Source: JBBRMY01 sp038230595
GTDB taxonomy: Bacteria > Bacteroidota > Ignavibacteria > Tepidaquicellales > Tepidaquicellaceae
Assembly (NCBI GenBank): GCA_038230595.1
Contig: JBBRMY010000017.1
Coordinates: 1-28,195 of the forward strand
DNA: 28,195 nt
Reading direction: 5' to 3'
The notes below the pieces were generated by a model. The model made no database searches, had not been told where the DNA came from, and worked only from the letters and a program-made list of their open reading frames with translations. A program made the position numbers and the translations under genes. Positions 15,643-22,561 of the stretch are shown here, in pieces (the stretch's first letter is position 1; the number at the start of each line of letters is the position of its first letter).

Positions 15643-15670
15643 AAAAAACCCGGTCAAAACCGGGTTTTTT
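15643..15670 (+). terminator. Strong rho-independent terminator
   Basis: AAAAAACCCGGT-CAAA-ACCGGGTTTTTT forms a 12-bp stem with a 4-base loop, the T-rich right arm continuing as TTTTTTGTTTT. It lies 24 bases after the Spy-like gene stop. Confidence 0.9.
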
Positions 15671-15858
15671 GTTTTATAATCGCTTTTTTAAATTTAAAAG
15701 GTAGCTTTCATGGAACATAAGTTCAAAACAAATAATTGTTATAACAATTATTAATTAAGTTATTTAAATAATAAAATATAGACTGTATAGAATGGAACAA
15801 TAATAAAACTCCCCGAGTTTAACTAATATGTGAACATGCGTAATTAAATTTAAAGGTC

Positions 15859-16545
15859 ATGAAAAAAAGAAAAGTCTTATTTAGCGGGATAATGTTATTT
15901 TCTGCATTATGTTCATTAACAATTTTTAACGGCTGCAAGGATTCTGTGGTATCACCAGCAGCTGATAATGTAGAAATAAGTGTATTCAGCACAACAGGGC
16001 TAGTAGCAGAAAATTCATCTGCAACAATAGTACTGGATTCAATTAAAGTATTAATAAAAGATATAAAATTGAATGTAAGCGGCAATTCAGATACCTCAAA
16101 CATTAAAACAGGTCCTTTTGTAGTTAGCCTGAATCCTAATTCATCAGTAAATATAATTTCTTCTGCTTTGATCCCTAATGGCTCATATGATAGAGTGAAA
16201 TTTGAAATACATAAACTTGAAGATGCAGACGGAGCTATTGATCCGATCTTTTCTTTTGGAGGCGGCAAGTATTCTGCAGTAGTTTATGGAAAATACAATG
16301 GTACTGCTTTTATTTACCGTTCCGATAAATCAGCTAAAGAGATATTATCTTTTACTCCTCCTGCAGTTGTAAATTCTACAACAAAGTCAAACGTTACATT
16401 GAAGGTTCAGCCATATACATGGTTCTGGAACGGAAGCGATTATATGGATCCGACTCTCTCATCAAATGCTAACAATATTGATAACAATATAAAAGCATCA
16501 TTCAAAGCTTTTAAAGATAATGATCACAATGGTATTGGTGACTAA
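15859..16545 (+). CDS. Lipoprotein of unknown function, 228 aa
   Basis: A 228-residue protein with a lipoprotein signal: MKKRKVLFSGIMLFSALCS, then IFNGCKDS with Cys26 as the lipidated residue. The mature part looks like a single beta-rich domain, with VLDSIKVLIKDIKLNVSG (about 54-71), a glycine/Asp-rich middle, and VNSTTKSNVTLKVQPYTWF. The layout, with a segment on a metric quantity (IKVLIKDI) followed by NGSYDRVKFEIHKLE, is like DUF4382-type lipoproteins, an assignment I hold only loosely. The C-terminus, KDNDHNGIGD, resembles a calcium-binding thrombospondin-3-type loop. The gene is bounded by terminators on both sides (15643-15670 and 16571-16606), so it is a single-gene transcript. Confidence 0.65.
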   Translation: MKKRKVLFSGIMLFSALCSLTIFNGCKDSVVSPAADNVEISVFSTTGLVAENSSATIVLDSIKVLIKDIKLNVSGNSDTSNIKTGPFVVSLNPNSSVNIISSALIPNGSYDRVKFEIHKLEDADGAIDPIFSFGGGKYSAVVYGKYNGTAFIYRSDKSAKEILSFTPPAVVNSTTKSNVTLKVQPYTWFWNGSDYMDPTLSSNANNIDNNIKASFKAFKDNDHNGIGD

Positions 16546-16570
16546 TTCTTATTAATTAAGTTCTATTTAT

Positions 16571-16606
16571 AAAAAGCCCTGGTAACTATTTATCAGGGCT
16601 TTTTTT
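16571..16606 (+). terminator. Rho-independent terminator after the lipoprotein gene
   Basis: AAAAAGCCCTGGTAA pairs with TTATCAGGGCTTTTTT (one G-T wobble) around a loop of 4 bases, the right arm ending in a T-run. It is 25 bases after the stop at 16545 and immediately before the repeat-rich region. Confidence 0.88.
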
Positions 16607-16632
16607 ATAGAGCGAAACAGTGCCTTTAGATG

Positions 16633-16677
16633 GCTGTTGGTGACGTTCCGATAAATCGGAACTAAAACACCAACAGC
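16633..16677. repeat. Nested palindromic element, copy 1
   Basis: An outer 10-bp inverted repeat GCTGTTGGTG (16633-16642) and CACCAACAGC (16668-16677) encloses an inner perfect palindrome GTTCCGAT-AA-ATCGGAAC (16645-16662). The whole can fold as a two-part hairpin of REP type. Confidence 0.85.
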
Positions 16678-16722
16678 GGCGGGAAGTTTTTTTTTATAGA
16701 GCGAAACAAGTGCCTTTAGTTG

Positions 16723-16766
16723 GCTGTTGGTGACGTTCCGATAAATCGGAACTAAACACCAACAGC
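16723..16766. repeat. Nested palindromic element, copy 2
   Basis: It has the same outer arms (16723-16732 and 16757-16766) and inner GTTCCGAT / ATCGGAAC as copy 1; only one A is missing between the inner and outer right arms. Confidence 0.85.
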
Positions 16767-16821
16767 GGAGAGAATTTGCCGCCTTCTAAAGTAAAAGCTT
16801 GTCCGACGCATTCGCGTCGAA

Positions 16822-16859
16822 GGTGTCGTTCCGAAAGATCGGAACTAAACACCAACAGC
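16822..16859. repeat. Palindromic element, copy 3 (left arm changed)
   Basis: GGTGTC-GTTCCGA-AAGA-TCGGAAC-TAAACACCAACAGC keeps the inner stem and the right arm, while the left outer arm retains only GGTG. Immediately before it GACGC-ATTC-GCGTC (16805-16818) forms another 5-bp hairpin. Confidence 0.7.
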
Positions 16860-16914
16860 GGCGGGAATTGGCAGCCTTCTAAAGTAAAAGCTTGTCCGGC
16901 GCATCCGCGTCAAA

Positions 16915-16946
16915 GGTGATGTTCCCATAAATCGGAACCAAAACAT
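16915..16946. repeat. Palindromic element, copy 4 (decayed)
   Basis: GGTGATGTTCCCATAAATCGG followed by AACCAAAACAT is recognisable by position after the second direct repeat and by its inner stem GTTCC/GGAAC, but the right outer arm has changed. Confidence 0.55.
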
Positions 16947-16989
16947 TTGTAGATGCGTGAATCTGCGAGAGGTAAAGCGAAACTTAATA

Positions 16990-17430
16990 ATGAAAAAACC
17001 CGTTTACATTACTAATAGTTGTAATTATTCTTATTTTCAATTGTTGAAAAAAATAACATTATACATTCTTTTAGGAACATATCTTTTCTGTCTCAGTCAG
17101 CTGGGAATTGTATATGCATTCCATGATCAGATTCATAAGCTGGACCGTTTAGTTTCTTCAGAAATAACAGTATCAGGATCCGAACAGTCAGACATCCTAA
17201 ATGAAAGTTGTGACGGCGATTGTATGCTTATGAAGAATTCAAAGCAGCAAAATGAAAATTCAACTGATCAGCAATCACAAAAAAACACATTATCCTCTTT
17301 ATCTTCGCATAATGGATCTTCTTTTAATTTTAATACAGAAATAAAAAGCTCAATCTGCTTTTCTCAAGCTTCAATTAAAAAATATTCAGCTCCGTCATTT
17401 ACAGATCCAAGACCTCCGCGTATTTCATAA
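16990..17430 (+). CDS. Small C-x-G-x-C membrane-anchored protein preceding a TonB receptor
   Basis: A 146-residue protein. The ATG at 16990 (MKKPVYITNS) is preferred over an in-frame GTG at 16957 because the latter lies in the tail of the repeat region. One hydrophobic segment (about residues 19-41) anchors it; the exported part includes HDQIHKLDRL, then ESCDGDCMLMKNSKQQ, a C-x-G-x-C-x-L-x-K motif, and the protein ends DPRPPRIS. This resembles the small Bacteroidota C-N-G-K-C-Y-L-x-K proteins with a Pro-Pro tail that are often upstream of TonB-dependent receptors, and it is indeed followed after 75 bases by one. Likely function: unknown; metal or receptor-associated role is inference. It shares position and motif with the protein at 12318-12689. 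Confidence 0.65.
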   Translation: MKKPVYITNSCNYSYFQLLKKITLYILLGTYLFCLSQLGIVYAFHDQIHKLDRLVSSEITVSGSEQSDILNESCDGDCMLMKNSKQQNENSTDQQSQKNTLSSLSSHNGSSFNFNTEIKSSICFSQASIKKYSAPSFTDPRPPRIS

Positions 17431-17457
17431 TAGATATTAAAAATTTATCAATTTAAC

Positions 17458-17484
17458 TGAACATGATTTTTCTATGTTCATTTT
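17458..17484 (+). promoter_or_regulatory. TGAACAT / ATGTTCA hairpin with T-rich tail
   Basis: A 7-bp inverted repeat TGAACAT (17458-17464) and ATGTTCA (17474-17480) with a 9-base loop is followed by TTTT. It begins 27 bases after the stop of the small protein and ends about 25 bases before the receptor start, so it could be an attenuator or an operator. A like repeat is at 12712-12746 in the equivalent place. Confidence 0.4.
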
Positions 17485-17505
17485 ATAAATATTTTATAAT
17501 TCATT

Positions 17506-19830
17506 GTGAAAAAATTATTTTTATTCCTGTCAATAATAGCTTTATCTTCAAATTTTATTTATGCGCAAAGCAATATCAGCATAAAAGGTATTGTAACAAA
17601 TGAAAACTCTCAGCCAATTAGCTTTGTAAATATAACTCTTGAAGAACTGAACCGATCAGCATTTACAGATACAAAAGGGGCATTCTCTTTTTCAGATATT
17701 CCTGCGGGCACCTATCACATTTCATTTAAGCGTTCAGGATATAATTCAGCTTCTATAATAAGTACAGGGGCAAACGATCTGAGTGTAACTCTTGTACAAT
17801 CATTAATAGAAACAGCAGTCATTGATGTAACAAGCTCTTTCAGCCCTATCGATATCAACAACAGCTCATTTGCAATAACTGAAATAAATACAAGAAGCGT
17901 TGCAAGATTAAGAAGCTCAAACCTTGCAAACACTCTTAAAAATATTCCTGGAATTGACAATGTATCTACAGGAAATGACCTCGGAAAGCCGGTAATAAGA
18001 GGGTTAACTTCTCAAAGTGTTCTCATAATTGAAGATGGAGTTAAGCAGGAAAATCAGCAATGGGGAGATGAGCATACACCTGAGATAAGTCTTTATGACA
18101 TTTCAAGAATAGAGATACTCAGAGGACCGGCAAGTCTTATTTATGGCTCAGACGGTATTGGCGGAGCCATTAACATCATGAATAATAAGCCAGAGTTTTC
18201 TGATAAACGCAGTGGAACATCATATGGAGAGATAGACTTTGGAGGCTTTAGTAATTCAAGAATGGGATCCGGAAATTTATCACTGGGTTATGGTTTAAAA
18301 AACTTTGGAATTAAAGGTTCATTCGGATACCGGAGATCGGGTAATATACGGCAGCCGGATGGTGATCTGGTAATAAATATTCCTAACGGATATAATTCAT
18401 TCACATCAAAGATCCTCAGTGGAGGTGAGCTTTCAAACAGTTCGACAAAAGAATACGAAGGAAATGTAGATGCAAGCTTTAAAGGCAGCTTTGGAAATTT
18501 TGATCTGAAGTATTCAAATTTTCACAGAGAGCCCAGACTTCATAATGAAGATCCTGATGCAACAGGCAGCCAGAAAATAAATACAAGCAATTATCTTGCT
18601 AAGGGAAATATTCCTTTGAATAAAAATTTGATCCTTGAACCAACTTTGTCTTATGAATCTCATGACAGAATTGAATATGCAAGCAATGAAGACCTTGGTA
18701 CAGATACGAGAGCGCTGAATCTTGAGCTTCAGAATGTCCTCTCAGATGTAAAGCTACATCATAAGCTGACGAGTAAAATTGATGGAACAGCCGGGTTTAC
18801 TTATACATATCAAAAAAACAGATCTCTGGCTATAGAGAAGCTGATACCAAACTATAACTCAAATAGTATTGGCGGATATATTCTCGAAAGATACACTGAC
18901 AAATTATTTTCCTTTAGCCTAGGCGGCAGATATGATACGAAAAAGCTTAATGTGGAAGAGACCGTATTCGAAACAGACCCAACAGGTAATCCTATAAATG
19001 TTCTTACTCCCCGATCATTGATATTTAATTCCTTTTCCGGATCAGCGGGGTTTGTTATAAAGCCTACACAAAGTCTTAATTTTTTTGCAAATGCAGGCAG
19101 AGGATGGAGAGCACCTTCTGAGTTTGAACTTTTTGTTGACGGAGTTCATGAAGGAACAGGTAGATTTGAAAGGGGATTGGTTTCAGTCAATTCATCTTAT
19201 GATCCGAAGAATGAAGAATCAATTAATTTAGATCTTGGAGTAAGATACAGTTCCAAATATTTATCAGCTGAAATATCCGGTTACAGAAATACAATCAATA
19301 ATTTTATATATCCATCTCCAACAGGTAAAACAGACCCTGTTTCAGGTCTTCCTGTATTTAATATTCTGCAGGATAAAAGCTCATTTACCGGCTATGAATA
19401 CAGTCTTCAGATAAGTCCGGTTAAATGGATGAAGTTCACAGCTATTGGAGATCTAGTTGAAACAAAAAATAATGCAACAGGTGATCCGCTACCTTTAACA
19501 CCACCTGTTAAAAATTACATGGAAGTAAAATTACAGGCGTCTGCAATTGGTAATAAAATATTTAATCCTTATTTTCTTTTTGGCATTAAATTAGTTTCTG
19601 CACAAAACAGGATCGATCCGCTTGAAGCTCCGACTCCAGGATATACTTTACTGAACGCTTCTATAGGAATGGATCTGGTTTTAGCAAGTGCTGTTGCAAC
19701 AATTGATCTTAGCGCAGAGAATCTTGCAGATACAAAATATGTAAGCAATTTAAGTCGATACAGATATATAGCTTTGAATTCAGGACGAAGTATAGACCTG
19801 AAAATCTCGGTTCCATTTAGATTGAGGTAA
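17506..19830 (+). CDS. TonB-dependent receptor, ZnuD-like plug
   Basis: A 774-residue outer-membrane receptor starting with GTG. A signal peptide ending FIYAQ is followed by a carboxypeptidase-regulatory-like domain (about 22-105) and a plug (about 112-228) with KPVIRGLTSQSVLIIEDGVK (161-180) and QENQQWGDEHTPEI. The QQWGDEH element (184-190) and the R-G-P-A-S-L-I-Y-G-S-D-G-I-G-G segment (206-220) resemble zinc or copper receptors of the ZnuD type; in that family the acidic and His residues of this loop lie near the metal path. The barrel ends KISVPFRLR. The receptor pairs with the small anchored protein before it. A palindromic element and a bidirectional terminator follow. Substrate identity is inference. 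Confidence 0.88.
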   Translation: MKKLFLFLSIIALSSNFIYAQSNISIKGIVTNENSQPISFVNITLEELNRSAFTDTKGAFSFSDIPAGTYHISFKRSGYNSASIISTGANDLSVTLVQSLIETAVIDVTSSFSPIDINNSSFAITEINTRSVARLRSSNLANTLKNIPGIDNVSTGNDLGKPVIRGLTSQSVLIIEDGVKQENQQWGDEHTPEISLYDISRIEILRGPASLIYGSDGIGGAINIMNNKPEFSDKRSGTSYGEIDFGGFSNSRMGSGNLSLGYGLKNFGIKGSFGYRRSGNIRQPDGDLVINIPNGYNSFTSKILSGGELSNSSTKEYEGNVDASFKGSFGNFDLKYSNFHREPRLHNEDPDATGSQKINTSNYLAKGNIPLNKNLILEPTLSYESHDRIEYASNEDLGTDTRALNLELQNVLSDVKLHHKLTSKIDGTAGFTYTYQKNRSLAIEKLIPNYNSNSIGGYILERYTDKLFSFSLGGRYDTKKLNVEETVFETDPTGNPINVLTPRSLIFNSFSGSAGFVIKPTQSLNFFANAGRGWRAPSEFELFVDGVHEGTGRFERGLVSVNSSYDPKNEESINLDLGVRYSSKYLSAEISGYRNTINNFIYPSPTGKTDPVSGLPVFNILQDKSSFTGYEYSLQISPVKWMKFTAIGDLVETKNNATGDPLPLTPPVKNYMEVKLQASAIGNKIFNPYFLFGIKLVSAQNRIDPLEAPTPGYTLLNASIGMDLVLASAVATIDLSAENLADTKYVSNLSRYRYIALNSGRSIDLKISVPFRLR

Positions 19831-19850
19831 GAGGTCAGATCCTTAAGTTG

Positions 19851-19894
19851 GCTGTTGGTGACGTTCCGATAAATCGGAAGTAAACACAAACAGC
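19851..19894. repeat. Nested palindromic element, copy 5
   Basis: GCTGTTGGTG (19851-19860) and CACAAACAGC (19885-19894, one mismatch to copy 1) enclose GTTCCGAT-AA-ATCGGAAG. It is 3 kb from the other copies, just downstream of the TonB receptor stop, so the gene pair 16990-19830 is flanked by the element on both sides. Confidence 0.85.
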
Positions 19895-19913
19895 GGCGAG
19901 AGGGTTGTAAAAT

Positions 19914-19950
19914 AAAAGAGGCAATCTGCGAAAGCAGATTGCCTCTTTTT
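19914..19950. terminator. Strong bidirectional terminator
   Basis: AGAGGCAATCTGC-GAAA-GCAGATTGCCTCT forms a 13-bp perfect stem with a GAAA tetraloop, with AAAA on the left and TTTTT on the right. It stands between the convergent receptor gene (stop 19830) and M14 peptidase gene (stop 20009) and can serve both. Confidence 0.92.
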
Positions 19951-19979
19951 ATATATTTATTAATTTTGAATTCATGACA

Positions 19980-19993
19980 TCCGCCAAGGCGGA
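19980..19993. repeat. Small GC-rich palindrome
   Basis: TCCGCC-AA-GGCGGA lies 15 bases beyond the stop of the minus-strand M14 peptidase gene. It is GC-rich in AT-rich surroundings and may be another short repeat or part of the 3' mRNA structure. Confidence 0.4.
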
Positions 19994-20008
19994 AGTGAAA
20001 GACAAGCC

Positions 20009-22444
20009 TTATTTCACCAGCAGCATTTTTCTTGTCTCAGTGAACTGAGGAGTGCTGATGTTATAATAATAAACGCCGCTTGAAAGTGCTGATGCATTGA
20101 AATCAATTACATAAGACCCGGCAAGCTGATTACCGTTAACAAGTGTCTTAACTTCTTTTCCAAGCATATCATAGATCGTTATCTTCACCAGTGTATTAGC
20201 AGCTAAAGCATAATTGATCTTTGTAGATGGATTGAACGGATTCGGATAGTTCTGTGAGATACTGAATTTTTCCGGAATAAGTCCGCTGTTATAAGTGATA
20301 CCTGTTGTAGTGCTGGAAAAATTTGTGATCTTAATATCATCAACATACCATCCGTCTGCGTTTGTATTGGCATCTGATGTTAATCTGAATCTTACTTTAA
20401 CATTCGCTGAATTATTTGCGAATGCAGAAATATCAAATGACTGCAAAGTCCAAGTTGAAAGTGTACCCGAATAAGTTTTTACTGACTGCCAGGTAACTCC
20501 GTTATCATTTGAAACTTCAACTCTACAGAAATCATATCCTGCTTCTGTTGCATATCTGTGCCAGAACTCAAGGAAATAAACAGGTCTGTTACTTGCATTC
20601 AAAGGAATGGTAAGTGTCATTGAGTTATCTGCATTGTTGCCGTAATTACCTGCAGGTGAATCTGTGAATGAGTGAGTTGGAGTATGAGCCTGTAATGTTG
20701 TAGGAGCCCATGTTCCGTTAGTTGTCCAGTTTGTAAATCCGTTCTCTGCGCTGTCAAGCAGAACAGTGTTACCTGTACCAACAAGAATAAACATATCCTG
20801 CTTATAAACTGTATTCGTGTCATCTAATTTGATCCTTAGCTGTACAGGAATTGCATAATTATTTGGCGCACCTGCTGCAACTGTAAAGTTAAATGTTACA
20901 CTATCCGGATTTGAGAAAACCGGCATTGTTGCTCTTGAATATGATTGAACCGGAATTGTTACATAGCCATTATTTACCGGGACAAGCTCGATCTTTACAT
21001 TGTTTGCTACAGCTAAACCTTTATTTTTAAATTTAACTTTTAATGAGCCGGCTGAGCCTTGTGTATAAGTTGTCTGATTAAAAGTATTTCCCAAAGGATA
21101 AACATATGCTCCTGCTACTAATGCAATATACTGATCTGCGAAAAGCATACCCTGAGCTAAAGGAATAATTTCAGCTTGTGTTGGCCAAAAGCCTGTTGTT
21201 CCTGTTTCAGGAGTCATAGCTAAGATCGGTGTTCCTCCGTGAACAGAATCACCATAATAAAAATCGTCTGCGCCGCCTCTAACAAAATATCCAACAGTTT
21301 GTGATGGAGTTCCTTTTGTATAATTGTTGATAGAAGTCATATCATTTAAATATTCGATATATTTTGCATCGTCAGGTGTAACTGCAGGATCGCTCCATGC
21401 CCATGGCTTAATAAGATAATTTCCATAAGTATGAGCGCCAAGTATAGTCTTGAAATTTCTTGAAGCAACAAAATCTCTAGCACCCTGTGTTTCTAATTCG
21501 GAGAATGGAGCTGTACCGCGATATGTTCCTGAACCACCATTACAAGGATCTGTACTTGAACCATTATTTGTAGAATTCCAATATGCATAAGTACCATAGT
21601 TTCTGTTCGGATCAACATAACCACAAGCACCAGTAGTATTATGCCTGTTAGCTCTCCACATACCTCCGCCGTTCGGATTTGTTGTATGATTGTATTCATA
21701 TCCATCAGGATTTAAATACGGAGTCCAGTAAAGTTCACGATTGTTTAGAATGTAAGTTGCTAATGGATCTATGTTATAATTTTCACAAAGCCAGTAAATA
21801 TAATATAGCTCATGAGTCATTGACTCAGGCTCCCGTGCGTGAATAAGAGAATGATACCAGACTTCCGGTCGACCGGTAGGAGCATTTGGATTCTTTGTAA
21901 TTCTTACAGTCCATTGCTGTCTTCCTTCAAGAGTCTGAACATTAGAAAATTTAGTAGAAACAAGATTTGGGTATTGAATTCTTAGAGAGTCAAGCTTATT
22001 TGCAACTTCTGCATAGGTAAGAAATCCGCCCATTGAACCATAAACAGAGTGGCTTACAGAAGATTGAGTTTTAGAATTATTAATAGACTGCATAACTTCA
22101 GCTTCCGTCATTTTCGGCTGGTTCTTATAATAATCTGCCCAGTCATCTACAAGGATCTGATACGGAATACCTGACATTCTTACAGCATTCAGTTCATATT
22201 CTGAGAGCCATGCATCTCTGTATTGTCCAATCTTTCCGGTTGAGTGGTCAAGATATAAACCTGCTTCCTGAAGCTTGTTCATGTCTAAAAGATTCTTTGC
22301 AAAAATTCTCACATTAGAATATTTTTGCTCAGTTTGTTCTTTTGTACTCTTTTCCGATTGTACGCTTGTTGTAAACGCAAAATATCCGGCAACAATTATA
22401 CATAAAATCGTTGAAACGTTAATAATTAGTTTGTTTTTTCTCAT
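20009..22444 (-). CDS. Secreted M14 zinc carboxypeptidase with T9SS domain
   Basis: An 811-residue exported protein. After an N-terminal hydrophobic segment (about 7-24) and a pro-region (to about 140), the M14 catalytic domain spans about residues 140-450. Zinc ligands are His202 and Glu205 in HAREP and His338 in GAHTYG; Arg267 (MWRANR), Asn280-Arg281 (DPNRN) and the likely catalytic Glu413 (MTPETG) match carboxypeptidase A/T. It therefore cleaves C-terminal residues from peptides outside the cell. A CARDB-like segment (about 450-560) and an immune-inhibitor-A/MAM-like beta domain ending WYVDDIKI (about 565-705) follow. QNYPNPFNPSTKINY at 731 starts a T9SS sorting domain ending RKMLLVK, nearly the same as that of the DUF4331 protein. 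The gene is alone, divergent from recG. A nutritional or matrix-turnover role is probable. Confidence 0.92.
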   Translation of the reverse strand: MRKNKLIINVSTILCIIVAGYFAFTTSVQSEKSTKEQTEQKYSNVRIFAKNLLDMNKLQEAGLYLDHSTGKIGQYRDAWLSEYELNAVRMSGIPYQILVDDWADYYKNQPKMTEAEVMQSINNSKTQSSVSHSVYGSMGGFLTYAEVANKLDSLRIQYPNLVSTKFSNVQTLEGRQQWTVRITKNPNAPTGRPEVWYHSLIHAREPESMTHELYYIYWLCENYNIDPLATYILNNRELYWTPYLNPDGYEYNHTTNPNGGGMWRANRHNTTGACGYVDPNRNYGTYAYWNSTNNGSSTDPCNGGSGTYRGTAPFSELETQGARDFVASRNFKTILGAHTYGNYLIKPWAWSDPAVTPDDAKYIEYLNDMTSINNYTKGTPSQTVGYFVRGGADDFYYGDSVHGGTPILAMTPETGTTGFWPTQAEIIPLAQGMLFADQYIALVAGAYVYPLGNTFNQTTYTQGSAGSLKVKFKNKGLAVANNVKIELVPVNNGYVTIPVQSYSRATMPVFSNPDSVTFNFTVAAGAPNNYAIPVQLRIKLDDTNTVYKQDMFILVGTGNTVLLDSAENGFTNWTTNGTWAPTTLQAHTPTHSFTDSPAGNYGNNADNSMTLTIPLNASNRPVYFLEFWHRYATEAGYDFCRVEVSNDNGVTWQSVKTYSGTLSTWTLQSFDISAFANNSANVKVRFRLTSDANTNADGWYVDDIKITNFSSTTTGITYNSGLIPEKFSISQNYPNPFNPSTKINYALAANTLVKITIYDMLGKEVKTLVNGNQLAGSYVIDFNASALSSGVYYYNISTPQFTETRKMLLVK

Positions 22445-22561
22445 TGGATGTTAATTTATAGGAATAATAAACATACTTAAATCCTTTATAGTTTTCAATC
22501 CTTATAAAGTAAACATTTGTAATAGTTAATACCCTTAATTAATTGATATTTATACTTATTT

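Larger units (their letters stand above)
16601..16956. repeat. Repeat-rich region: two pairs of direct repeats with four palindromic cores
   Basis: Two nested direct-repeat families are present. The first, about 80 bases, runs TTTTTTATAGAGCGAAACA through the palindrome to CAACAGCGG, at 16601-16678 and 16690-16768 with one- to two-base indels. The second, about 58 bases, includes CCTTCTAAAGTAAAAGCTTG followed by TCCG, at 16777-16834 and 16868-16925. Each unit ends in a copy of the palindromic element listed separately, the last two being decayed. The GC-richer composition contrasts with the AT-rich surroundings. No open frame is supported here. Confidence 0.8.

Noticed and set aside
16601..16956. 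Tandem repeats considered as a CRISPR array
   Set aside because: There are only two kinds of unit, each present twice, the intervening sequence is itself repeated rather than unique, and no cas gene is near.
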